DNA of 64,000 nucleotides from JAEMQF01 sp963775015 (GCA_963775015.1 CAVZHI010000012.1:62001-126000), one strand, 5' to 3'; positions 49,373 to 59,289 are shown, counted from the stretch's first letter. Notes: generated by a model from the letters alone, not told the origin. Translations and numbers: made by a program.

Positions 49373-50998
49373 ATGAATGCAGCCTTGCCCTCACCCACAA
49401 GCACCCCGGCACCGGCAATGAGCTCGGCCGACTACCGCGAGTCGCTGCGCCGGCTCAAGCCCGTCGTCTACGTCGATGGTCAGTTGATTGCTTCGGTGGC
49501 GGACGCGCCCTGCCTCGCGCCGGGAGTGAACGCGCTCGGCTACACCTACGACATCGCGCGCGATCCGAAGCTCGCGCCGCTCATGACGGCGACGCAGAGC
49601 AGCGACGGCCGGGTCGTGAACCGCATGCTGCACGTCAACGAGTCGGCAGGCGACCTGCTGAACAAGCTCGAAGCGGTGCGCATCATGTGCCAGGAAACCG
49701 GCTGCGCGCAGCGCTACCTCGCGCATGACGCGCTGAACGCGCTCGCGCAGGTCAGCGCGCGCATCGACGACGCACATGGCAGCACCGAACACCGCGCGCG
49801 CTTTGCCGCGTACCTGAAGCATGTGCACGATCAAGACCTGTCGCTCGGCATCGCGATGACGGACGCGAAAGGCGACCGCTCGAAGCGCCCACACCAGCAG
49901 GCGAATGCCGACACCTACGTGCACGTCGTCGAGCGCAGCGCGAAAGGCATCGTGATCTCGGGAACGAAGGCGATCGTCACCGGCGCGCCCTACATGCACG
50001 AGTTCCTCGTCATGCCGTGCCGCAACATGACGCAGGAAGACGCTGACTTCGCCGTGTGCTGCGCGGTGCCGGTCGACGCGCCCGGCATCACCATCGTCGC
50101 GCGCCCTGCGGGCCGGCCCGGCGAGAAGCTCGAACATGGCGCGGCACTGTTTTCGCGGCGCTACGGCCAATCGACCGGCGTGGTCATCTTCGACAAGGTG
50201 TTTGTTCCCTGGGAGCGCGTTTTCTACGCCGGCGAATGGGAGCACACCGGCGCGCTCACCTACCACTACGCGACGCACCACCGCCACACGTGTATCGCGG
50301 CGCGTGCAGGTTTTGGCGACCTGCTGATCGGCGCGGGCGCGTTGATGTGCGAGGCGAACGGCTTCGACCCCGGCGCCGAGCCGAACCTGCGCGAACCGAT
50401 GGTCGAACTCATCAAGATCACGGAAGGTTTTTTCGCCTGCGGCGTTGCGGCGAGCGTGTACGGAACGCGCGACCGATTCAGCGGCACGTTCATGCCCGAA
50501 CCCGTGTTCGCAAACATCGGCAAGCTGCTGCTCGCGACCCAGATCTACGACATGCACCGCCTCGCGCACGAAGTCTCAGGTGGATTGATCGTCGCGCTGC
50601 CCGGCCCCGACGAAGACCACAACCCCGCCACCGCGGCAACACTCGCCGAAGTCCTGCGCGCGAATCCGAACGTGCCGTACGACAAGCGCATCGAAGTCGC
50701 GCGTTTCATCGAAGACATCACCGCGTCGTACCAGGGCGGGTGGATGTCGGTGATCAGCCTGCACGGCGGTGGCTCGCCGGCGGCGATGAAGCAGGAGATC
50801 TGGCGCCACTACCCGCTCGGGAACAAGGTCGACCTCGTTGAGCGCCTGCTGGAGCGCGGCGTGTTGAAGCAAAACGAGCGTGACGAGACGCGCACGATCA
50901 CGCGCAACCGCCAGCCCGGTCGCTGCTGCGACATGGGGTGCACACAGCCGGGGCAGGCGGTGATGGTCGCCCTGCCGGAACCTGGCAAACCGGGCTGA
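49373..50998 (+). CDS. HpaB-family protein, 4-hydroxyphenylacetate hydroxylase / 4-hydroxybutyryl-CoA dehydratase type
   Basis: 541-residue member of the flavin-dependent HpaB family, which contains 4-hydroxyphenylacetate 3-monooxygenases and the iron-sulfur 4-hydroxybutyryl-CoA dehydratase. Visible: SADYRESLRRLKPVVYVDG, IMCQETGCAQRY, VPWERVFYAG, THHRHTCIAARAGFGD and RFIEDITASYQGGWMSV. Compared with the dehydratase, one cluster Cys and the cluster His are kept, but the second Cys is Tyr and the last is Ala. So a true 4Fe-4S dehydratase is unlikely. No HpaC-type flavin reductase is next to it. It encodes a Pro-rich, Cys-containing tail. Confidence 0.78.
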   Translation: MNAALPSPTSTPAPAMSSADYRESLRRLKPVVYVDGQLIASVADAPCLAPGVNALGYTYDIARDPKLAPLMTATQSSDGRVVNRMLHVNESAGDLLNKLEAVRIMCQETGCAQRYLAHDALNALAQVSARIDDAHGSTEHRARFAAYLKHVHDQDLSLGIAMTDAKGDRSKRPHQQANADTYVHVVERSAKGIVISGTKAIVTGAPYMHEFLVMPCRNMTQEDADFAVCCAVPVDAPGITIVARPAGRPGEKLEHGAALFSRRYGQSTGVVIFDKVFVPWERVFYAGEWEHTGALTYHYATHHRHTCIAARAGFGDLLIGAGALMCEANGFDPGAEPNLREPMVELIKITEGFFACGVAASVYGTRDRFSGTFMPEPVFANIGKLLLATQIYDMHRLAHEVSGGLIVALPGPDEDHNPATAATLAEVLRANPNVPYDKRIEVARFIEDITASYQGGWMSVISLHGGGSPAAMKQEIWRHYPLGNKVDLVERLLERGVLKQNERDETRTITRNRQPGRCCDMGCTQPGQAVMVALPEPGKPG

Positions 50999-51133
50999 GT
51001 ACAGCGCCGCCGGCTCCGTGCCGCGGAGAACCACGTGTCGCGACTTTGCGCCCGCACTCGGGAATTGCACACGGACGCCTGCGCCTGGAGCGTCGCGAAC
51101 CGCCGCTACGCGCGCTGAGTTCGCGCACCGCCG

Positions 51134-51835
51134 ATGCCCGCAGACTCGCCCCGCACCTTGCCGACCTGGCCATTGGCACTGCTTGCCGGTCTGCTGCCGC
51201 TGCTGGGCACGCTGATCGCTTACCCGCTGTCGGTGCAACTCGGATACGTCGAAGCGTGCAACCCGTTCATCGACGGCTGCACGTCGATCAGCCGCGCCGC
51301 GCGCCATGGCCTGCCGAATCACTTGTTCCGCGCGCTGCTGTTGCCCGCCGCGGCGTTGCAGGCGCTGGTCTGGCTCTTGTGCGGCGCCTGGCTGCACGGT
51401 GCCGCCACCGAGGCATCGCAGCGGGCGCGCACGCCACGCCTGCTGCCGTGGATCGGCCTGATCGCGACGTCCTTTCTCGTGCTCTATGGAACCTTCCTCG
51501 GTACCGAGGGCGACGCCTATCGATGGATGCGGCGCTACGGAATCGTCGGCTACTTCGGCGGCACGTGCTTGGCGATGCTGCTCAGCACCCGGGCCTTGCT
51601 GAAGAGCCCTTGGCGAGCGCAGACGTCGGTGCGGGTTCTGCTCGGCTTGTGCGTCGCGCTGCCGCTGCTGGGCCTGGTGAATTCGCTCGGCCCCTTGATG
51701 TTCGGCGCTGCCGGGCTGCGCGACGCGCTGCAAAACGTCACCGAATGGTGGGGCGGCCTGATCATCACGCTGTTCTTCTTCGTCCTCGCGACGGCGTGGC
51801 GGTCTGCGCGATTCCGGCTCATCATTTCGCGCTGA
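51134..51835 (+). CDS. Integral membrane protein, possibly Frag1/DRAM/Sfk1-like
   Basis: 233-residue protein with about six hydrophobic helices (LALLAGLLPLLGTLIAYPL, LFRALLLPAAALQALVWLL, IGLIATSFLVLYGTFLG, GIVGYFGGTCLAMLLSTRALL, LLGLCVALPLLGLV, GGLIITLFFFVLATAW). The ACNPFIDGCTSIS segment after the first helix recalls the Frag1/DRAM/Sfk1 family. Function not known. It lies 135 bases after the HpaB-like gene and converges with the phosphatase gene. Confidence 0.6.
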   Translation: MPADSPRTLPTWPLALLAGLLPLLGTLIAYPLSVQLGYVEACNPFIDGCTSISRAARHGLPNHLFRALLLPAAALQALVWLLCGAWLHGAATEASQRARTPRLLPWIGLIATSFLVLYGTFLGTEGDAYRWMRRYGIVGYFGGTCLAMLLSTRALLKSPWRAQTSVRVLLGLCVALPLLGLVNSLGPLMFGAAGLRDALQNVTEWWGGLIITLFFFVLATAWRSARFRLIISR

Positions 51836-51919
51836 GCGCTACCTCACGTTGGGCGTTCTGATTCCAGTCGCGTTCGGGAGCGCCTGGGGCGGGCCGGGCT
51901 GGCCCGACGCTGGAGGCGC

Positions 51920-52468
51920 TCAATAGGGCTCGAATTCGATTCGATGCTTGCGCAGCACGCCGACCAGCAGCGCTTTCCACGGACCCCGCGGTGACCACAC
52001 CTTGGCCACCGCCTCGTACGCTGCTTCGGGTTGTTCCTTGTCCACCACGACGCGGTGCAGGAAGACGAGGCTCGACGCACGCATGTTGACCTGGCAGTGC
52101 ACCAGCACTTTGCGGCCCGCGAACCTCGCTCGTGCGGCGACGAATGAATCGAAGTCTTCTTCGGTCGGGCGGTCGAAGCGAATCGGGATGTTGATGTAGG
52201 CCACACCCTGGCGCTCGAGAATCTGCGCTTCATCACGCACCGCATCGGGAACGGTCGGCGGGGCCAGGTCGATCACCGCGTCGAATCCTTGCGACGCCAA
52301 CTTGTTCAGCACAGCCGCTGTCGGCTGGCCTGAAGTCACGAGCAGCGGCGAGATCGGAACCACGTTCGGCGCGTCGAGCCCCGACGCTTGCGCAACCACC
52401 GCGCCGAAGAATGGCACGAGTCCTACCGCACTGCAGAACCGGCGCCGGGACCAGCGGCTCTGGCTCAC
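51920..52468 (-). CDS. Exported protein-tyrosine-phosphatase-like protein
   Basis: 182-residue phosphatase with a Tat-like leader (MSQSRWSRRRFCSAVGLVPF, ending near AQASG). The catalytic loop is HCQVNMRAS (H-C-x5-R), and the general-acid region is DLAPPTVPDAVRDE. The fold resembles the DUF442/beta-lactamase-hydrolase-associated phosphatases. ATG overlaps the malQ stop by four bases, so it is probably translated from the glgB-malQ transcript. Substrate not known. Confidence 0.78.
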   Translation of the reverse strand: MSQSRWSRRRFCSAVGLVPFFGAVVAQASGLDAPNVVPISPLLVTSGQPTAAVLNKLASQGFDAVIDLAPPTVPDAVRDEAQILERQGVAYINIPIRFDRPTEEDFDSFVAARARFAGRKVLVHCQVNMRASSLVFLHRVVVDKEQPEAAYEAVAKVWSPRGPWKALLVGVLRKHRIEFEPY

Positions 52469-53997
52469 ACGGGGACCTCGGGGGGTTCAGGCAGGTGCAG
52501 CAGTTCGAACGGCCCACGCCCACTCGCCGCGGCAATGAGCCCGAGCACACGCGCCGGTTCGCTGCCCACCATGCTCCACTCGAAACGCCAGGTCCAGTTG
52601 CCCTGCCCCATGACGCCGGGAACGTTCATGCGGTGGCGGCCATCGAGCCCGAGCACGTCCTGCATCGGGAAGATCGCGAGGTTCGCGACCGATTCTGCTG
52701 CGGCGCGGATCATCGCCCAGTGGATGTCGCTGGCGTTCGCCGCGAGGTAGCTGCCGGCGTAGGCGCGTTCGCGTTCGCTCGCTGCGTCCCACCAGCCGCG
52801 TGTCGTGTCGTTGTCGTGCGTGCCGGTGTAGATCGCGCAGTTGCGAACGCAGTTGTGCGGCAGGTAGGTGTTTTTCGCGTCGTCGCCGAACGCGAACTGC
52901 AAGACGCGCATGCCGGGAAAGCCGCAGGCGTCGCGAAGCTGCTCCACGTCGTCGGTGATGACGCCCAGGTCCTCGGCGACGATGGGCAAGGCGCCGAGCT
53001 CGCGCGCCATTGCGTTGAACAGCGCCTTGCCCGGGCCGCGCACCCAGCGCCCGTCGATTGCCGTCGGGCAGCTCGCCGGCACTTCCCAATACGCGGCGAA
53101 GCCACGAAAGTGGTCGATGCGGAAGACGTCGGTCTGTGTGAGCGCGCGGCGCAGGCGTGCCGTCCACCAGCGCCAACCGTCTTGCACCATGCGGTCCCAG
53201 CGGTACAAGGGGTTGCCCCAGCGCTGGCCGGTGGCGCTGAAGTAATCGGGCGGAACGCCGGCCACCACCGTGGGCTGGAACTGCGCGTCGAGGAAATACA
53301 GGTCCGGCCGCGCCCAGCAATCGGCCGAATGGTGGGCGATGAAGATCGGCAAGTCGCCCATCACAGACACGCCGCGAGAATTCGCGTAGCGCCGCAGCAG
53401 CTGCCATTGCACGTCGAAACACCATTGCACGAACTGCCAGAAGCCGATTTCGGCGCGGTGCACTTGCCGCGCCGCACGCAGCGCCGCCGGCTCGCGGCGC
53501 GCGAGCGGCGGCGTCCACAACCACCAGGGTCGGCCGGCGTGCGCCGCCTCCAGCGCCATGAACAGGGCATAGTCGTCGAGCCAGTTCGATTCGCGGCCGC
53601 ACCACGCAGCGAATTCGGCACGCTCAGTCTTGCCGGCGTGCGCCTCGAAGCCCGCCGCGGCGTCGCGCAGGCGCTGCATGCGCCACGCGCTGGTGCGCGC
53701 GAAGTCGACACGTTGCGCATCGAAGGGCGGCACCTCGCCGAGGCTGAGCCAGCCGAGCTCAACGAGCGGCTCGAGCGCCACCATCAGCGGGCTGCCGGCA
53801 AACGCCGAGACGCTCTGGTAGGGCGAGTCGCCCGGGCCGATCGGCGTCAGCGGCAAGACCTGCCACAGCGTCTGGCCTGCCGACACGAGCCAATCGACGA
53901 AGTGGTACGCGCCGGGCCCGAAATCGCCGATACCGTGCGGCCCGGGCAAGGACGTGATGTGCAGCAGCACGCCGCTCGCGCGTTGGTTCAGGTTCAT
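52465..53997 (-). CDS. malQ: 4-alpha-glucanotransferase (amylomaltase)
   Basis: 510-residue GH77 enzyme that transfers alpha-1,4-glucan chains. Start MNLNQRASGVLLHITSLPG; a longer upstream reading would run through a repeat element. The catalytic Asp nucleophile is in DVFRIDHFRGF, the acid/base Glu in IVAEDLGVIT, and the transition-state Asp in YTGTHDNDTTRGWW. Part of glycogen/maltodextrin handling with glgB upstream. The gap of 151 bases to glgB holds two inverted repeat copies. Confidence 0.92.
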   Translation of the reverse strand: MNLNQRASGVLLHITSLPGPHGIGDFGPGAYHFVDWLVSAGQTLWQVLPLTPIGPGDSPYQSVSAFAGSPLMVALEPLVELGWLSLGEVPPFDAQRVDFARTSAWRMQRLRDAAAGFEAHAGKTERAEFAAWCGRESNWLDDYALFMALEAAHAGRPWWLWTPPLARREPAALRAARQVHRAEIGFWQFVQWCFDVQWQLLRRYANSRGVSVMGDLPIFIAHHSADCWARPDLYFLDAQFQPTVVAGVPPDYFSATGQRWGNPLYRWDRMVQDGWRWWTARLRRALTQTDVFRIDHFRGFAAYWEVPASCPTAIDGRWVRGPGKALFNAMARELGALPIVAEDLGVITDDVEQLRDACGFPGMRVLQFAFGDDAKNTYLPHNCVRNCAIYTGTHDNDTTRGWWDAASERERAYAGSYLAANASDIHWAMIRAAAESVANLAIFPMQDVLGLDGRHRMNVPGVMGQGNWTWRFEWSMVGSEPARVLGLIAAASGRGPFELLHLPEPPEVPV

Positions 53998-54020
53998 GGA
54001 TGTCGAGCCGCAGGCAAGCC

Positions 54021-54049
54021 CGTCATCCCGGCGCAAGCCGGGATCCACC
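54021..54049 (-). repeat. Dispersed palindromic repeat, copy B (inverted)
   Basis: Hairpin ATCCCGGC-GCAA-GCCGGGAT (54025-54044) with CGTC before and CCACC after. It is the reverse orientation of copies A, C and D. It stands between malQ and glgB, 48 bases from copy C. Confidence 0.78.
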
Positions 54050-54096
54050 CGACGCACACCCACTTGCGCCGCAAACGAAACGGCTCGCCGCAGCGG

Positions 54097-54123
54097 TGGA
54101 TACCGGCTTTCGCCGGTATGACG
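54097..54123 (+). repeat. Dispersed palindromic repeat, copy C
   Basis: Hairpin ATACCGGC-TTTC-GCCGGTAT (54100-54119), flanks TGG and GACGG. Together with copy B it forms an inverted pair around 48 bases of unique sequence just before the glgB stop. Confidence 0.78.
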
Positions 54124-54148
54124 GAGTGAACTTGCATCGTCCGTGCCT

Positions 54149-56360
54149 CTATTGCGAATCGGGAACCAGGTAGACCGTCGCGAGCGGCGGCACGTTCACG
54201 CGGATCGATGCGCTGCGGCCATGGCTGCCGACGCGTTCGACGCCGAGCAGCCCAACGCCGTTGCCGACGTTGGAGCCGCCGTAGAACGCCGAGTCGGTGT
54301 TCAGCACTTCGCGCCACGCGCTCGCGCCCTCGGGAACACCCAGGCGCATCTGCAGCCGCGGCACGGGCGTGAAGTTGCAGACGACGAGCACCACGCTGCC
54401 CGCGCCGTCGCGGCGCAGCCAGGCGTAGAGCGACGTCTCGGCGTCGTGCGACGCGATCCACTCGAAGCCCGCACTCTCGCCGTCGATGCGGTGCAGCGCG
54501 GGGTGCTCGTGCAAGCGGCGGTTCAGGTCGCGCACCAAGCGCTGCACGCCAGCGTGAAGCGGGTGCGTGAGCTGGCCCCAGGGCAGCTCGCCGGCGTCGT
54601 TCCACTCGTTCGACTGGCCCCACTCCTGGCCCATGAAGAGCAGCTTTTTTCCCGGGTGCCCCCACATGAAGCCGTAGTAGGCGCGCAGGTTCGCGAAGCG
54701 CTGCCACTCGTCGCCCGGCATGCGCCCGAGGATCGAGCCCTTGCCGTGCACGACTTCGTCGTGCGACAGCGGCAGGACGAAGTTCTCGGTGAAGGCGTAG
54801 ATCAGGCCGAACGTCATCTTGTCGTGGTGCCAGCGCCGGTGCACCGGGTCTTCCTGCATGTACTTGAGCGTGTCGTGCATCCAGCCCATGTTCCACTTGA
54901 AATGAAACCCCAGGCCACCGTGATAAGTGGGCGCACTCACGCCGGCGAACGCGGTCGATTCTTCGGCGAGCGTCATCGCGCCCGGGCATTCGATGCCGAT
55001 CACTTCGTTGGTGCGGCGCAGGAACTGGATCGCCTCGAGGTTCTCGCGCCCGCCGTATTGGTTCGGCAGCCACGCACCCGCTTCGCGCGAATAGTCGCGG
55101 TAGAGCATCGACGCGACTGCGTCGACGCGCAAACCGTCGATGCCCTGGCGCTCGATCCAGTAGAGCGCGCTGCCGACGAGGAAGTTGCGCACCTCGTGGC
55201 GCGCGAAGTTGTAGATCAGCGTATTCCAGTCGTGATGGAAACCTTCGCGCGGGTCCTGGTATTCGTAGAGCGCCGTGCCGTCGAATTGCGCGAGGCCGAA
55301 CGCGTCGCTCGGAAAATGCGCCGGCACCCAGTCGAGGATCACGCCGAGTCCGAACGCACGGCACGCCGCGACAAAGCGCGCAAAACCCTCGGGCGTGCCG
55401 AAGCGCGCGGTCGGCGCATACAGGCCGAGCGTCTGGTAACCCCACGAACCGTCGAACGGGTGTTCGGTGATCGGCATGAGTTCGATGTGCGTGAAGCCGA
55501 GGTCCGCGCAATAGCCCGGCAGCGCAGCGGCGAGTTCGTCCCAGCTGTGCCAGCGGCCGTCGGGGTGGCGCCGCCAGGAGCCGAGGTGCACTTCGTAGAT
55601 CGAGATCGGCGCGTCGCGCCGGTTCGCCTCGGCGCGCCCTGCCGGCAAGGGCGCGGCAGGCGGCAGCGTGGCGACGACGCTCGCCGTCTCCGGGCGCATC
55701 TGCGACGCGCGTGCGTACGGGTCGGCCTTCAGCGGCAGCAACGCGCCAGCGGCCGAAATCGATCTCGTACTTGTAGCGATCGCCCTCCTGCACATGCGGA
55801 ATGAAGATTTCCCACACCCCGCCGCCGTGGCGCACGCGCATCGGATGCCGGCGACCGTCCCACGCATTGAAGTCGCCGACGACGCTCACTCGTCGAGCGT
55901 TCGGCGCCCAGACGGCGAAGCGCACGCCGTCCACCCCATTGACATCCCCCACGCGCATCGGGTGCGCGCCGAGGAAGGTGAAGGGGCGCAGGTGCGAACC
56001 TTCGCCGAAGTAGTAGAGGTCGGCGTCGCCGATCAGCGTGCCGAAGGCGTACGCGTCGGCGTAGGTTCCGGCCGAGCCGTTGTCCCAGCGAACGTGCAGG
56101 CGATAGTCGAAGCGGTGCTTGCGCCGCGGCACCTTCGCTTCCCAAAGGCCCGCGGCGTGGCGCTTCTTCAGCGCGACGACTGCACGCTGCGGCGGCGTCT
56201 CGCTCTCGCCGTCCGCAGCGACCAGCTCCACGGCGGCGGCCTGCGGCAGCATCGCGCGAATCCACAGTGCACCGGAAGCGTCGGCGTGCAGGCCGAGTGC
56301 GGCAAACGGGTCGCCGTGGCATGCATGGACGAGGGCGTCAACGTCGGCAGGGGCAAGCAA
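54149..56360 (-). CDS. glgB: 1,4-alpha-glucan branching enzyme, one frameshift
   Basis: GH13 enzyme of about 736 residues that adds alpha-1,6 branches to glycogen. TTG at 56358-56360 is set by GGAGGAG seven bases upstream. The N-terminal CBM48 region (GDPFAALGLHADASG, FFLGAHPM-type loop) is in one frame, and the catalytic part in another, joined near 55748 by one extra base at IDFGRW / GALLPLKADPYARA. Catalytic residues: Asp in GLRVDAVASMLYRD, Glu in FAGVSAPT region after MTLAEEST, Asp in PLSHDEVVHGKG. Final SQ tail and length are normal. Confidence 0.9.
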
Positions 56361-56383
56361 GGGGGTCTCCTCCGGTGGCTCCG

Positions 56384-57349
56384 TCAACAAACCCCGAAGC
56401 CTATCTTCAATTCAAGCAACCAGCGGCGGTACGCCGCCGAAGTTCGGTCGGCTGCGCTGTGCACCTCACCGCCCGAGATCGGCAGCCGTTTCGGCGTCTG
56501 CGACTCGAGCACCGGCCGGTCTTGATTGAAGATCAGGTCCTGAAAGGCGCGAAGCTCTGCATCGCTCGATGCGAAGTCGCCGAGCGCCAGGCGAAACCAG
56601 ACGCGACTGCGCTCCGGTTCGCTGGGGCAGACGAACAGCGCGATCGTGTCGCGTTGCGCGCCGGGCAACGCAGCCGCCTTGCTCAGCACCGCGGTGTACG
56701 GCGCCGGGACGGCGTACTCGTACTCGACCCACGCGCCTTCCGTTGCGGCGCTGTGGCTTCGTGGCTGCCACGCCATGCAGCGAGTCGCGCGCAGGCCCGC
56801 GGCTTCGGCGTGCACATCATGGGCGGGCAGCTCGGTGTGGGCCAGATCGCCGAGCACGCCGTCATGGACGAAGCCGAAGTGCGCCATGTCGAGAAAGTTC
56901 TCGACGATGCGCGGCGCGCTCGTCGCCACGTCGTACGGGCCGACGAGCAACTTGCGCAAACCCGCAATCGCCTCGGCTTCGAAAGCCGGCGGGGCGGCCT
57001 GGCCCGTCGCCGCGAGCCGCACCCAGAGCAATCCATAAGCCTCGCCAATCGAATGCACGCCCGCGGCGTGCGACGCCGGCGGCACGAACTCCGGCGTGGC
57101 GGGAATGCGAACGCACGCTCCGTCGGCTGCGAACTGCCAACCGTGGTAGGCGCACTCCAGGCGGCCCTCGCAAACGCGCCCGAGCGACAGGCGCGTGCCG
57201 CGGTGCGGGCAGCGATCCGCAAAGGCGCGCGCCGTGCCTTGCGCGTCACGCCACAGGACGATGTCAACGCCGAGCAAGGTCACGGCGAGCGGCGCAGCAG
57301 CGAGCGTCGCCGCATCCGCGACGGGGTGCCACCACTCGCGTTCGCTCAT
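56384..57349 (-). CDS. Rieske-type aromatic ring-hydroxylating oxygenase subunit
   Basis: 321-residue oxygenase component. The Rieske cluster ligands are CPHRGTRL and CAYHGWQF (residues 47-70), and the catalytic iron site is NFLDMAHFGFVHDG (His-His-Asp pattern). It is shorter than the large naphthalene-type alpha subunits and resembles the vanillate/phthalate oxygenase group. It starts 10 bases after the reductase gene, which fits a two-component system. It ends 23 bases before the glgB start. Substrate not known. Confidence 0.88.
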   Translation of the reverse strand: MSEREWWHPVADAATLAAAPLAVTLLGVDIVLWRDAQGTARAFADRCPHRGTRLSLGRVCEGRLECAYHGWQFAADGACVRIPATPEFVPPASHAAGVHSIGEAYGLLWVRLAATGQAAPPAFEAEAIAGLRKLLVGPYDVATSAPRIVENFLDMAHFGFVHDGVLGDLAHTELPAHDVHAEAAGLRATRCMAWQPRSHSAATEGAWVEYEYAVPAPYTAVLSKAAALPGAQRDTIALFVCPSEPERSRVWFRLALGDFASSDAELRAFQDLIFNQDRPVLESQTPKRLPISGGEVHSAADRTSAAYRRWLLELKIGFGVC

Positions 57350-57359
57350 CGCCCCGGCC

Positions 57360-58583
57360 TCAAAGATGCGTCTTGAGCGCGACCGCCGGGTCGCACGCGA
57401 CGCCGGGTTCAGGGCTGCGCCCGGCTTCGAGCAGTTTGCGCGCCGCCATGTGGTCGAGCGGCGCGTTCGCGCTTTCGACGCAGGTCAATTGCGAATCCAC
57501 GTAGTGCAGCAGCGAAAAGCTCGCCGGCGTCGCGCCCGGACGCCGGTGCCGCGCCGACTCGGCGGGCATCAAGCCGGCCATCTGCAAGCGCAAGCTGCCC
57601 TGGTCCGACCAGAACCAAGGCAGCGCGCGGTACGGCTCGTCGCGGCCGAGCAGCGTGGCGAGCGCCGTGCGCGCCTGGTCGCCCGCGTTCTGCACCGATT
57701 CGAGGCGGACTCGCTGCGCGCTGCCGTGCTGCGGGAAATTCGCGCAGTCGCCGATCGCGAGGATGTGCGGGTCCGAGGTTCGCATGCATGAATCGACGCG
57801 CACGCCGTTGTCGCAAGGCAGGCCGGCACTGGCCGCGAGCTCCTGCTGCGGCGCGGCGCCGATGCCAAGCACCAGCAGCTCGACGTTCTCGGCCCGGCCG
57901 TCGACGCTGAGCGTCACAAGCCGCCCGCCCTCGACGCCAATGCCGCTCAGCGTCACACCCAGGCGCAGGTCGATCCCGCTGGAACGATGGGTTTGCAGCA
58001 CATGCTCGGCGAGTTCGCTCGACACCGAGCGCATCAAGAGGCGCGGCGCGGCTTCCAGAACCGTGACCTGTTTGCCCAGGGCGCGCGCCGTCGCGGCGAT
58101 CTCGAGACCGATGAAGCCGCCGCCGAGCACCGTCACGTGCGACGCTGCATCCAGCAGACCGCGCAGGCGCAGCGCGTCGGCGGCGCTGCGCAGCGCGGCG
58201 ACGTTGTGCAACGTTTCGGGCCATTCGGGAATTCGCCGCGCGCGCGCGCCGGTGGCGAGAACGAGCCGCGCGAAGCCGAGCTCGCGGCCCGAGCGCAGGC
58301 GCAGCACGCGGCGATCGCGATCGATGGCGAGCGCCGCGTCGGCACGGTGCAGCGTGATCCCCGCCTGCAGGTACCACTCTTCGCTGCGGTGCCATTGCAG
58401 CGTCTCCTGAACGCTTTTCAGGAACGATTTCGACAAGGGCGGGCGCTGGTACGGCAACTCGGCCTCGTCGCACACCAAGTGCACGCGCGCGCCGAGCCCC
58501 GCCGCGGCGAGGCCGGAACACAGCGCCGCTGCCGCGTGGCCGCCGCCGACGATGACGATCGCGCCGTTGTCGATGTCTGACAT
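57360..58583 (-). CDS. FAD-dependent ferredoxin-type reductase
   Basis: 407-residue NAD(P)H-dependent reductase of the rubredoxin/ferredoxin reductase family. FAD site IVIVGGGHAAAALCSGL at the N-terminus; NAD site VTVLGGGFIGLEIAA near residue 155; second FAD stretch ILAIGDCANFP. GGAAGGTGAC precedes ATG 58583. It probably passes electrons to the Rieske oxygenase next to it, perhaps with a ferredoxin coded elsewhere. Confidence 0.9.
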   Translation of the reverse strand: MSDIDNGAIVIVGGGHAAAALCSGLAAAGLGARVHLVCDEAELPYQRPPLSKSFLKSVQETLQWHRSEEWYLQAGITLHRADAALAIDRDRRVLRLRSGRELGFARLVLATGARARRIPEWPETLHNVAALRSAADALRLRGLLDAASHVTVLGGGFIGLEIAATARALGKQVTVLEAAPRLLMRSVSSELAEHVLQTHRSSGIDLRLGVTLSGIGVEGGRLVTLSVDGRAENVELLVLGIGAAPQQELAASAGLPCDNGVRVDSCMRTSDPHILAIGDCANFPQHGSAQRVRLESVQNAGDQARTALATLLGRDEPYRALPWFWSDQGSLRLQMAGLMPAESARHRRPGATPASFSLLHYVDSQLTCVESANAPLDHMAARKLLEAGRSPEPGVACDPAVALKTHL

Positions 58584-58716
58584 GTCACCTTCCGGGTGGT
58601 TGTTTGAATCGAAGCCACCGGGTCGGCGGCACTTGGCCTGAGAGGCTGAACTCTAAGCCGCCGGCGACGCGCCGCGAGCCAAGCGGCCGCCGAACGCAAC
58701 CACGAACCCGTTTCGC

Positions 58717-59220
58717 TCAGCTCTGCAGCGCCAGCGAGACGGCGAAGCGGCTCGCCGCCCGTGCGCCATCGGCGTCGAACACCTGGCAAGCGCCAGCGTC
58801 CGAAATCACCCAGACCTCGAGTGCGCCGGCTGCCAGATAGGCGCGAGTTTTCATTTCCATTTCCGCGTCCGAATTGGACGGCGAGCGCACCTCAACGCAA
58901 ATCTCGGGCGCCTGCGGAAGAGGCGTGGCGTCGCCGTGGCGGGCGACGAATTCGGGCGACGCCCAGGCGACGTCGGGCACACGAACGCCCTCAATGGTGG
59001 CGATGGGGCATTCCGTCATCACCGTACCCGCAGGCAATTGGCGCGCGAGCGCATGCCCGACCGCGAACTGAAACCGGGCATGTTTGGTGCTGGTCGGGCT
59101 CATCTCGATCGTCCCGTACGCGTTGAGTTCGATCTTGTAGGGCAGATCGTTCAAGCCCGGGTCGTTGCACAACTCGGCCCAGCGCAAGGCCAGCGCTTCG
59201 TGCGATGTGATCTGTCCCAT
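58717..59220 (-). CDS. Uma2 family (DUF820) putative endonuclease
   Basis: 167-residue protein of the Uma2/DUF820 family, which has a PD-(D/E)xK nuclease fold. Matching residues: PDVAWAS, then EICVEVRSPSN, then a Lys in MEMKTRAYLAAGALEVWVI. Members are common in cyanobacteria and scattered in others, usually of unknown target. No partner gene is nearby. Confidence 0.82.
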   Translation of the reverse strand: MGQITSHEALALRWAELCNDPGLNDLPYKIELNAYGTIEMSPTSTKHARFQFAVGHALARQLPAGTVMTECPIATIEGVRVPDVAWASPEFVARHGDATPLPQAPEICVEVRSPSNSDAEMEMKTRAYLAAGALEVWVISDAGACQVFDADGARAASRFAVSLALQS

Positions 59221-59289
59221 GGCGGCCCCGCAAAACGTTTGGCCGAGTATAAAACCCGGGATCGCCGCGCTGCGCCGGTCCAGGCGCCG

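Noticed and set aside
49373..50998. 4-hydroxybutyryl-CoA dehydratase
   Set aside because: Two of four iron-sulfur ligands are replaced, so this specific function is not supported.
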